From positions 1-5,421 of the forward strand of contig DAOWDZ010000222.1 of the NCBI GenBank assembly GCA_030638765.1: a DNA stretch of 5,421 nucleotides, given 5' to 3'. Below are positions 1-5,421 of this stretch, in pieces. The stretch comes from Desulfocapsa sp. GTDB taxonomy: Bacteria > Desulfobacterota > Desulfobulbia > Desulfobulbales > Desulfocapsaceae. A model generated the notes under the pieces. It had not been told where the DNA came from and did no database searches. It saw nothing but the letters and a program-made list of their open reading frames with translations. How positions within the stretch are numbered: the first letter of the stretch is position 1; each line of letters begins with the position of its first letter. The translations under genes and the position numbers were made by a program.

Positions 1-1331
1 AAGGCCGACTCCATTTCCAGCAGCAAATTGTCGCTGTTCACAAAAAAGGTCAGCCAGGGTTTATTGAGATAAGCCTGTAGAATACAGTACACACAATCCA
101 TTGGGCAGTTCATGCCAATATTCAAAACCTGATAATCACAGCATCGATACTCTCGGGTTCCAGGACAAGGCTTAAAAAAATGACCACGATTTTTCCCTAA
201 CAACAAATGATGTTTGCCCTGAAGTAAATTTCCAGGGTATTCCCCATCGATTCCAGCAGGATCATTACGATCCGGTATAATTGTATAGGGGAGTTTTGCT
301 CTCTGCAAAATCTGTTGTGTATATTCAGATTCCAGGCAGGATTCTTCAACATGAATATCAGTTACATATATTGATGGATCTTTCCATGACGGTGCTTGTA
401 TACTACTTTTATAGAAGTTGGGAGATGTGTATAAGAGAACAGCAGTAACTTTTTCAGGAAGTTCAAATGTAGTATTTGGATATTTCCCAATACTACTCGC
501 TGCCCAAATGGCAACTTTCACATAACGTTCACCTTCTTCAAAACGTCCATGTTTAATGCAGCCATTACCATAGACATGACATTTTTTTTCTAACTCTTCA
601 AGAGCCCAGTTTAGCCGTTCACCTACTAAGTATTCTCTGCGTAATAAGTCAACAATGGCACTAATTCGCAATTTATCCATGCCAATTCGATATTCATAGG
701 AAACCTGATCTTCACGCCCCCCCTCCTTAACCGTAAGCGCAGTATCAATCAGAAGGAACCTGTAACGACTAGCAGTACGCAGCCAAAGATCATAATCTTC
801 GCAACATCTGAGTTTATCATTAAACAATCCAACTTCATCAAAAAGCTTTTTCTTAACCATAACAGTTGACATTCCAACTGCGCAAAGCTGCAAACAGTGC
901 CTGAAGATATCTCCATTACCAGGTTGATGGATCTTTTTTTGATTAAGATGAATACCTCGACGGAGCCACTTTTCCTTAGTGTGAGAAATAAATATTTCAG
1001 GATTTGCAAAAAGAGATGCCCATTGGAGTTTCAATTTATTTTTCATCCAATGATCATCCGAATCGAGAAAAGCAATATAGTCAAATTGTGCTCTCGTTAT
1101 ACCATTATTTCTGGCACTGGCCGGCCCCGTGTTTTTCTGAAAAAAATAATGAACAGGAATTTTACAACTTTGCTTAAAAGTCTCTATAAATATTTTTGTT
1201 TCATCAGTAGATCCATCATCAATGACAATTATCTCATCACAGGAGAGTGTCTGCCTGACAACTGAAATAAGGGCGCGCTCTAGAAATATTTTTCTATTAT
1301 GGGTTGGGATAATTACAGAAATTCCATTCAT
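1..1331 (-). CDS. Family 2 glycosyltransferase fused to SPL-like radical SAM domain (C-terminus cut by window edge)
   Basis: The frame is open from an ATG at 1331 to the window edge (443 residues, no stop seen). Residues 1-210 are a GT-A fold glycosyltransferase of family GT2: it starts MNGISVIIPTHNR, has the nucleotide-sugar/metal motifs DDG (38-40) and DSDD (90-93), and an ED pair (178-179) placed like the catalytic base. A helical tail runs to about 285. From about 318 the sequence matches the spore photoproduct lyase family: a KPCPGT motif (387-392), then CPMDCVYC giving the [4Fe-4S]-binding CX3CX2C cysteines C409, C413 and C416, followed by LQAYL. The glycosyl acceptor and the radical SAM substrate are unknown. 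Between M218 and M407 there is no in-frame ATG, so a separate radical SAM gene would need a GTG or TTG start, for example GTG at 519-521. No strong Shine-Dalgarno precedes 1331. The family assignments are firm; that both domains form one working protein is likely but unproven. Confidence 0.85.
   Translation of the reverse strand, partial: MNGISVIIPTHNRKIFLERALISVVRQTLSCDEIIVIDDGSTDETKIFIETFKQSCKIPVHYFFQKNTGPASARNNGITRAQFDYIAFLDSDDHWMKNKLKLQWASLFANPEIFISHTKEKWLRRGIHLNQKKIHQPGNGDIFRHCLQLCAVGMSTVMVKKKLFDEVGLFNDKLRCCEDYDLWLRTASRYRFLLIDTALTVKEGGREDQVSYEYRIGMDKLRISAIVDLLRREYLVGERLNWALEELEKKCHVYGNGCIKHGRFEEGERYVKVAIWAASSIGKYPNTTFELPEKVTAVLLYTSPNFYKSSIQAPSWKDPSIYVTDIHVEESCLESEYTQQILQRAKLPYTIIPDRNDPAGIDGEYPGNLLQGKHHLLLGKNRGHFFKPCPGTREYRCCDYQVLNIGMNCPMDCVYCILQAYLNKPWLTFFVNSDNLLLEMESA
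717..723 (-). repeat. Seven-base G homopolymer inside the glycosyltransferase coding region
   Basis: On the coding (minus) strand seven consecutive G encode part of KEGGR at residues 202-206 of the glycosyltransferase domain. The frame is intact across the tract. A one-base slip here would truncate the protein before the radical SAM domain. Whether it actually varies is unknown; tracts of this length also occur by chance. Confidence 0.5.
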
Positions 1332-1350
1332 ATTAATTGAGCCACTACGA

Positions 1351-1364
1351 TTTATTTAAATAAA
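1351..1364. repeat. 14-base perfect AT palindrome in the divergent intergenic region
   Basis: TTTATTTAAATAAA is its own reverse complement and lies 20 bases upstream of the glycosyltransferase-fusion start, inside the probable 5' leader of that gene. It could be a repressor site, but an all-A/T palindrome in AT-rich intergenic DNA can easily arise by chance. No regulator is assigned. Confidence 0.35.
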
Positions 1365-1381
1365 GAGAAGATTAATCTGGT

Positions 1382-1410
1382 AAAATACTGTATATTTAAC
1401 TGTTTTTCAA
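1382..1410 (-). promoter_or_regulatory. Probable sigma-70 promoter for the glycosyltransferase/radical SAM gene
   Basis: Read on the minus strand, TTGAAA (1405-1410; five of six consensus -35 bases) is followed by exactly 17 bases and then TATTTT (1382-1387; four of six -10 bases). Transcription would start near 1375, leaving a leader of about 44 bases before the ATG at 1331. The spacing is ideal and the position fits, but AT-rich DNA gives false matches. Confidence 0.45.
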
Positions 1411-1428
1411 TATTGCTAATTTCCCTTC

Positions 1429-1443
1429 CCATTCCAAGAATGG
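1429..1443 (+). promoter_or_regulatory. Short inverted repeat upstream of the ribonuclease G gene
   Basis: CCATTC and GAATGG form a perfect 6-bp stem around the 3-base loop CAA, ending 22 bases before the rng start codon. It could be a small hairpin in the rng leader or a dyad operator. It lacks the T-tract of a terminator. No convincing -35/-10 pair was found for rng; a TATAAT at 1458-1463 is too close to the ATG to act as a normal -10 box. Confidence 0.3.
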
Positions 1444-1465
1444 TTCCTTTAATTATATATAATTT

Positions 1466-3001
1466 ATGAGCAGTGAAATACTTATAAACTCAACAAGCTA
1501 CGAAACAAGAATAGCTTTAGTTGAAAATGGACATCTTGCAGAATACCACTTACAACGCCCGAACGGAAAAGGCCTTGTGGGTAATATATATCGAGGCAGA
1601 GTTGTAAGGGTATTGCCAGGTATGCAGGCAGCTTTTGTGGATATTGGCCTAGAAAGAACCGGTTTCCTCTATGTTGACGATGTATATACATCCAATACAG
1701 AGCTTGATGCCAGGATGATGCACAGACAGAACCCATGTGGAAAACTTGAATTCACATCATCCTCACCAGATTTCGACACCAAAAGATCCCCTGGAACGAG
1801 CATTGAAAATTTGCTCACAGAGGGTCAGGAGATCACAGTTCAAGTAGGAAAAGATCCCATAGGAACCAAAGGGGCACGACTCACATGCCATATCACATTA
1901 CCGTGTAGAAACCTTGTTTTTATGCCCCTCACCGACCACATCGGTATATCAAGAAAAATCCTTGATGAAGATGTGCGAAATTCCTTAAAAATACGAATTG
2001 AATCACTCAGGCCTGCCGGCACCGGATTTATTGTACGAACCGTTGCTGAAAATGCAACCGTTGAAGAACTTGAAGCGGACATGGAGTTCCTTCTTCTTCT
2101 GTGGGACGAAATTATTGATATATCGAATCGCACAACCTCTATTCCTGCCATTGTCTATGAAGATCTTGATATCACTTTTCGTTCTGTAAGAGACCTCTTC
2201 ACCGTAGAGGTCAGAAATCTCATTCTTGACGACAAAGAAACATATGAAAAACTTCTGAAATTTGTCCAAACATTTGCTCCCAAACTCCAGGACCGAATCA
2301 CCCATTATCAAGGGGATTCACCTCTTTTTGAGGCTCATGGAATCGATGTGGAAATCACAAAAGCCCTTGAGAAAAAGGTATGGCTGCGATCTGGCGGTTA
2401 TATTATCATCGAAACCACGGAAGCTCTTTCAGTTATTGATGTAAACACCGGAAGATTTGTTGGTAAGAACGATCTCGAAGAAACGATCTTCAAAACAAAC
2501 ATCGAAGCTGCTAAAGAAATAGCTTATCAGCTCAGATTACGTAATATCGGTGGTATCATAATTATCGATTTTATAGACATGGAAGAAGAAGAACATCGTG
2601 AAGAACTCTTTTCTTCTTTTAAAGAGGCAGTTAAAAAAGATAAAAGCCGAATTAATATTCTTAAACTTTCAGAATTTGGATTAGTCCAGATGACGAGAAA
2701 ACGCAGCTGTGAGAACCTGAGTCAAATGATGTGTGAACCTTGTCATTATTGCGCTGGCGAAGGTCTTCTTAAATCTCGCCGCACTATTTGCTACGAAATC
2801 TACCGTAAAATTGCACGGAGAGCTCGTCGTTATAACAGCCTTTCCATTACCCTCACTGTTCACCCTCGGATTGCAGACATGCTCCTCAAAGAAGAACATG
2901 CCGTAACCAACGAACTCGAGCAGGATACAGGTAAGAGACTTGTTATTATTCCAAGTAAAAAACTTCACATGGAAAAATATGAAATTTCCTGGAATGATTA
3001 A
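1466..3001 (+). CDS. rng: Ribonuclease G (Rne/Rng family endoribonuclease)
   Basis: This 511-residue protein is close in length to E. coli RNase G and lacks the long C-terminal scaffold of RNase E. The family cleaves single-stranded AU-rich RNA, prefers 5'-monophosphorylated ends, and takes part in rRNA maturation and mRNA decay in the cytoplasm. An S1 RNA-binding domain begins at GNIYRGRVVRVLPGMQAAFVDIG (residues 39-61) and is interrupted by a low-conservation insertion at about 75-118. R191-T192 match the 5'-monophosphate sensor position. The DNase I-like catalytic domain carries the two metal-binding aspartates D325 (VIDVNTG) and D368 (IIIDFIDME). C426 and C429 form the CXXC zinc-link used for dimer/tetramer assembly. 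The ATG at 1466 gives the usual MSSEILINS start, although no Shine-Dalgarno is visible. The M23 gene follows after 68 bases, probably in the same transcript. Confidence 0.95.
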   Translation: MSSEILINSTSYETRIALVENGHLAEYHLQRPNGKGLVGNIYRGRVVRVLPGMQAAFVDIGLERTGFLYVDDVYTSNTELDARMMHRQNPCGKLEFTSSSPDFDTKRSPGTSIENLLTEGQEITVQVGKDPIGTKGARLTCHITLPCRNLVFMPLTDHIGISRKILDEDVRNSLKIRIESLRPAGTGFIVRTVAENATVEELEADMEFLLLLWDEIIDISNRTTSIPAIVYEDLDITFRSVRDLFTVEVRNLILDDKETYEKLLKFVQTFAPKLQDRITHYQGDSPLFEAHGIDVEITKALEKKVWLRSGGYIIIETTEALSVIDVNTGRFVGKNDLEETIFKTNIEAAKEIAYQLRLRNIGGIIIIDFIDMEEEEHREELFSSFKEAVKKDKSRINILKLSEFGLVQMTRKRSCENLSQMMCEPCHYCAGEGLLKSRRTICYEIYRKIARRARRYNSLSITLTVHPRIADMLLKEEHAVTNELEQDTGKRLVIIPSKKLHMEKYEISWND

Positions 3002-3048
3002 TCCTTCTAGGATTAGTAATACCTTTATAAACAAAATACTTCCTACTT

Positions 3049-3056
3049 CCCCCCCC
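3049..3056 (+). repeat. Eight-base C homopolymer just upstream of the M23 peptidase gene
   Basis: Eight consecutive C end 13 bases before the ATG at 3070, next to the place where a Shine-Dalgarno would sit. The only purine-rich stretch nearby is a weak AAGAAA. Length changes here could alter leader spacing or structure, but no variation can be seen from one sequence. Confidence 0.4.
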
Positions 3057-3069
3057 TTAAGAAACTATT

Positions 3070-4443
3070 ATGAGCCAACTCAGACATAAAACAAAAAAGA
3101 AGTCATCTTTTTCCTTTTTCCTTATTGTTTTCCTCCTCCTTTGCGGGGCTGGTGGATACGCCTACATAACATGGTTTGAAGGAGAAAAACCTCTTGTAAC
3201 TATAGATAATTTGCCACAATATATAGGTAAATCAACACTGCTGTCATTTACCATCAGTGACGCAAAAAGTGGGCTTCGTACACTTAGCATAGTCCTGATA
3301 CAAAAAGGTAAAGAAAAAGAAGTTTTGAGTAAAGAATATCAGAAACCTGGTAAAAACGGCAGCGGTGGAACCAACAAAGAAGAAATATCGATTAGTCTTG
3401 ACACAAAGGCTCTCAAGTTGAAAGAGGGCGAAGCTACCTTGAAGATCACAGTCACTGATTATTCCATGCGTGAAATGCTGCAGGGTAATTCCACAGAGAT
3501 ACTTCATACAGTAACAATTGACACAAAACCACCTAAAATTGCCATAATACACAGTGAACGTTATATCAAACCCGGTGGTGCCGGAATTGTTATTTACCGT
3601 GCAGAAGACGCCATCAAGCATGGTGTTATGTTCAACAATGTTTATCACCCAGGATTTCCATTAACTGATGGGTCTGATGAGAAATTCATATCCTACATTG
3701 CACTTCAATACTCCGATAGAGAGATTTCTCAATCTGTCATTATAGCAGAAGATTCTGCTGGAAATTCAACACGAAAACACTTCGCACCTGTTTTGCAAAA
3801 ACCAAATCAGAAAAAAGATAAAATTAATATCAGCGATGGTTTCCTCAAAAGAAAAATACCTGAATTTGAAGAGCATTACCCTGAGATGACAGGTGAACTT
3901 GTAGACAAGTATCTCTATTCCAATCGCGATATCAGACAAATGAATAACAAAAAGATCCATGACCTCTGTATGAATCCCGGAGAAAAGCGGCTGTGGGCCG
4001 GGAAGTTTATCAGAATGGCAGGAAGTGGAAGAGCTGGATTTGCAGATCATCGTACATACTATTACAAAGGAGAAGCCATAGACAAGCAGGTACATCTTGG
4101 AATGGACATAGCTTCAACAAAACATGCACCAATCAAGGCATCGGGTGCCGGGACAGTGGTTTTTGATGAATACCTTGGGATTTATGGCAATATGGTCATG
4201 CTTGATCATGGTCAGGGCGTATTCAGTCTTTATTCCCACCTGAGTCAAATCAATGTAGCTATCGGAGATATTCTCGCCAAAGGAGATATTTTAGGTAATT
4301 CAGGTATAAGTGGCATGGCTGGCGGTGATCATCTACACTTTTCAATGCTGGTAAATGGAATTTTCGTAACACTAAAGGAATGGTGGGATCAACATTGGAT
4401 CGACGTTACCATTGACGGACCACTTGTTGACGCGAAATTTTAG
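3070..4443 (+). CDS. Membrane-anchored M23 (LytM/LysM-type) metallopeptidase
   Basis: This is a 457-residue zinc peptidase expected to act on peptidoglycan cross-links or glycine-containing bridges in the periplasm. A Lys-rich cytoplasmic N-terminus (residues 1-12) precedes one hydrophobic segment (about 13-34) with no lipobox, so it is most likely an inner-membrane anchor. Residues 40-240 look like beta-rich, Ig-like modules, with ITVTD (126-130) and VTIDTKPPKI (148-157) reminiscent of bacterial Ig-like repeats. The catalytic domain spans about 325-440 and keeps the full LytM set: H342-X3-D346 (HLGMD), H390 in SLYSH, and H421-L-H423 (HLHF). All zinc ligands are present, so it should be active, unlike the degenerate EnvC/NlpD-type activators. 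It sits 68 bases after rng. The exact cell-wall bond and partner hydrolases cannot be told from sequence. Confidence 0.93.
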   Translation: MSQLRHKTKKKSSFSFFLIVFLLLCGAGGYAYITWFEGEKPLVTIDNLPQYIGKSTLLSFTISDAKSGLRTLSIVLIQKGKEKEVLSKEYQKPGKNGSGGTNKEEISISLDTKALKLKEGEATLKITVTDYSMREMLQGNSTEILHTVTIDTKPPKIAIIHSERYIKPGGAGIVIYRAEDAIKHGVMFNNVYHPGFPLTDGSDEKFISYIALQYSDREISQSVIIAEDSAGNSTRKHFAPVLQKPNQKKDKINISDGFLKRKIPEFEEHYPEMTGELVDKYLYSNRDIRQMNNKKIHDLCMNPGEKRLWAGKFIRMAGSGRAGFADHRTYYYKGEAIDKQVHLGMDIASTKHAPIKASGAGTVVFDEYLGIYGNMVMLDHGQGVFSLYSHLSQINVAIGDILAKGDILGNSGISGMAGGDHLHFSMLVNGIFVTLKEWWDQHWIDVTIDGPLVDAKF

Positions 4444-4449
4444 AAATTT

Positions 4450-4478
4450 TTGACAAAGGCCTATCAAACAGATATACT
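4450..4478 (+). promoter_or_regulatory. Near-consensus sigma-70 promoter for the repeat-protein gene
   Basis: A perfect -35 box TTGACA (4450-4455), a 17-base spacer and TATACT (4473-4478; five of six -10 bases) begin seven bases after the M23 stop codon. Transcription should start near 4485, giving a leader of about 40 bases. It is by far the best promoter match in the window and implies strong, separate expression of the downstream gene. No intrinsic terminator for the rng-M23 transcript is visible before it, so read-through is also possible. Confidence 0.8.
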
Positions 4479-4498
4479 ACATTTATAAATTTCATTTT

Positions 4499-4522
4499 TA
4501 CTTCTACTCATTAGGAGAAGTA
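4499..4522 (+). promoter_or_regulatory. Shine-Dalgarno of the repeat-protein gene inside a possible leader hairpin
   Basis: The Shine-Dalgarno AGGAG (4513-4517) lies 8 bases before the ATG at 4526 and is the only strong ribosome binding site in the window. TACTTCT (4499-4505) pairs perfectly with AGAAGTA (4516-4522). After one A-G mismatch, CT (4507-4508) pairs with AG (4513-4514), closing a four-base loop. The ribosome site is therefore within the stem, which could restrain translation until the helix opens. Pairing is seen by eye; the folding energy was not computed. Confidence 0.55.
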
Positions 4523-4525
4523 CTC

Positions 4526-5293
4526 ATGCTAAGTTCTCGTCTTGTCAGCATCAACGTAATCCTTGCACTTACTCTTTTTCCCCTCCTGTCAAATGCTGCA
4601 GAATCCACCATTTCTGGTACAGTTTCTAATAAGGCTCTAATCAAGAAATCTTCCAACAAGGCTATTGGTGGTGCTGGCTCAGCAACCGCCAACATGGGCT
4701 CTGTTCAGATAAAAGAATCAACTATCTCAGGTACAGTCAGTAACGAAGCTGACATTAGCGATTCAAGCAATACTGCCATTGGTGCAGCCGGCTCAGCTAC
4801 TGCCAATATGGGATCCATGCAAATTCAAGGTGATTCTGATATCTCCGGTACCGTCTCTAATAAAGTCAAAATTAAATCATCCAGTAATAAGGCAATTGGT
4901 GCAGCAGGTTCCGCCACTGCTAATATGGGCTCTATTCAGATAAATGATTCTGATGTTTCCGGCACAGTCAACAACGAATCCGACATTAAAGGCTCTAGTA
5001 ATACTGCTATTGGCGCTGCAGGAAGTACAACTGCAAATATGGGTTCAATTCAAATAAAAGATGGCGCTGATATTTCTGGTACCGTGAGTAATAAATCAAC
5101 CATCACTGATTCTCAGAATAAAGCAATCGGGGCTGCAGGATCTGCCACCGCAAACATGGGATCCATACAAATTGAAGGTGCCACCGTCAGCGGAACAATC
5201 CAAAATGATGGTGCTATTGAAGAATCAAGCAACACAGCAATTGGGGCTGCAGGTTCAACTACAGCTAATATGGGCTCTGTTCAAGTACAATAA
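4526..5293 (+). CDS. Exported six-repeat protein, candidate beta-solenoid or amyloid-like surface protein
   Basis: I do not recognise a named family. The 255-residue product starts with a clear Sec signal peptide (residues 1-24 or 25, hydrophobic VILALTLFPLL, cleavage near SNAA/ES). The remainder is six tandem repeats with core SGTVSN...SSN(K/T)AIGAAGSATANMGSIQI, their SGT starting at residues 30, 68, 107, 145, 184 and 222. The mature part has no Trp, Tyr, Phe, Cys, His, Pro or Arg and only one Leu; it is rich in Ser, Asn, Gly, Ala, Thr and Ile/Val. Alternating beta-branched residues with regular Asn and Gly suggest stacked beta-strands as in solenoids or functional amyloids. The NxAIG motif recalls YadA-type head repeats, but the 38/39-residue period and the lack of a C-terminal anchor do not fit that family. 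Its own strong promoter and Shine-Dalgarno suggest abundant synthesis. The start is set by AGGAG eight bases upstream. Function is inferred. Confidence 0.85.
   Translation: MLSSRLVSINVILALTLFPLLSNAAESTISGTVSNKALIKKSSNKAIGGAGSATANMGSVQIKESTISGTVSNEADISDSSNTAIGAAGSATANMGSMQIQGDSDISGTVSNKVKIKSSSNKAIGAAGSATANMGSIQINDSDVSGTVNNESDIKGSSNTAIGAAGSTTANMGSIQIKDGADISGTVSNKSTITDSQNKAIGAAGSATANMGSIQIEGATVSGTIQNDGAIEESSNTAIGAAGSTTANMGSVQVQ
4613..5290 (+). repeat. Six protein-level tandem repeats, alternating 38 and 39 codons (77-codon super-unit)
   Basis: Repeat starts, taken at SGT(V/I), are residues 30, 68, 107, 145, 184 and 222, with gaps of 38, 39, 38, 39 and 38. The extra residue is always in the linker after an even repeat (six residues between QI and SGT, against five after odd ones). 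Odd repeats read SNK...NKAIG and even repeats NE or ND...NTAIG. At DNA level the copies differ at many synonymous sites, so this is an old, selected array rather than a recent expansion. Confidence 0.9.
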
Positions 5294-5316
5294 AATTTTT
5301 TTCTCACTTCTATTAT

Positions 5317-5421
5317 ATGAAAACACTAATAGCCGTCTTGTTCCATAAACTCTATGCATGCCTGTTTTTTGTTTTTGTAAACATTTCTTTATTTACCGTA
5401 CCAGTAATATTTGCAGGCGAT
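5317..5421 (+). CDS. N-terminus of a second exported protein (cut by window edge)
   Basis: Only 35 codons are visible, all open and in frame to the window end: MKTLIAVLFHK, then a long hydrophobic stretch (residues 12-32), then VIFAGD. This looks like a Sec signal peptide with probable cleavage after the Ala of IFA, before Gly-Asp. It begins 23 bases after the stop of the repeat-protein gene on the same strand, with no hairpin terminator between them, so the two are probably in one operon. The product may process, export, anchor or assemble the repeat protein, but nothing of the mature domain can be seen. No good Shine-Dalgarno is present, so the exact start is less certain than the frame. 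Confidence 0.6.
   Translation, partial: MKTLIAVLFHKLYACLFFVFVNISLFTVPVIFAGD

Noticed and set aside
749..1009. 86-codon minus-strand frame inside the glycosyltransferase region.
   Set aside because: It is an alternative frame of the same DNA; the true frame carries the family motifs continuously from 1331 to the window edge.
897..1265. 122-codon open frame on the plus strand opposite the glycosyltransferase.
   Set aside because: It lies antisense within a region with clear GT2 motifs, has no recognisable domain, and has the look of a shadow frame.
1386..1405. TACTGTATAT resembles half of the E. coli LexA box, tempting next to a gene with a DNA-repair-like radical SAM domain.
   Set aside because: The second half (TTAACTGTTT) does not match, there is no CTG-N10-CAG spacing, and deltaproteobacterial LexA sites differ from the E. 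coli one.
1458..1463. TATAAT just before the rng start codon as its -10 box.
   Set aside because: It ends two bases before the ATG, so transcription would begin inside the coding region, and there is no -35 match 17 bases upstream.
2999..3014. TAATCC/GGATTA inverted repeat at the end of rng as a terminator.
   Set aside because: The stem is only 6 bp and AT-containing, it overlaps the stop codon, and no T-tract follows; transcription into the M23 gene is more likely.
4526..5293. YadA/Hia-type trimeric autotransporter head (NxAIG-like repeats).
   Set aside because: The repeat period is 38/39 rather than about 14 residues, and there is no coiled-coil stalk or C-terminal membrane anchor.
5294..5303. 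A-then-T run after the repeat-protein stop as an intrinsic terminator.
   Set aside because: No GC-containing stem precedes the T-run, and another signal-peptide frame starts 23 bases after the stop.

Overview
The window looks like chromosomal DNA of a Gram-negative bacterium. It is AT-leaning, with an RNase E/G-family gene followed by an envelope LytM peptidase, and the protein sequences resemble those of sulfate-reducing Desulfobulbales-type deltaproteobacteria. That placement is inferred from family resemblance and cannot be confirmed without a search. There are five protein-coding genes, two of them cut by the window edges. I see no RNA genes, insertion sequences, CRISPR arrays or integration sites.

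Layout. From the left edge to 1331, on the minus strand, one uninterrupted frame encodes a family 2 glycosyltransferase joined to the start of a spore-photoproduct-lyase-like radical SAM domain; its C-terminus lies outside the window. A 134-base divergent intergenic region (1332-1465) holds a probable minus-strand promoter, a 14-base AT palindrome and a small hairpin. On the plus strand follow a ribonuclease G-type gene (1466-3001) and, 68 bases on, a membrane-anchored M23 metallopeptidase (3070-4443); these two are probably co-transcribed. Immediately after the peptidase stop codon there is a near-consensus sigma-70 promoter and a strong Shine-Dalgarno inside a possible hairpin. They drive a 255-residue exported repeat protein (4526-5293). 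Twenty-three bases later begins another exported protein, of which only the signal peptide is visible (5317 to the right edge).

How it fits together. RNase G is housekeeping RNA processing, and the M23 enzyme would trim peptidoglycan in the periplasm. The most unusual module is the last one. The repeat protein has six repeats that alternate 38 and 39 residues, giving an exact 77-residue period, and their variable segments alternate between basic and acidic. The mature chain has no aromatic residues, Cys, Pro, Arg or His and has one invariant Met per repeat. This suggests a beta-solenoid or amyloid-like surface or matrix protein made in quantity, perhaps with the next exported protein as its partner. 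Structure and function are inference. The second item worth attention is the glycosyltransferase/radical SAM fusion.
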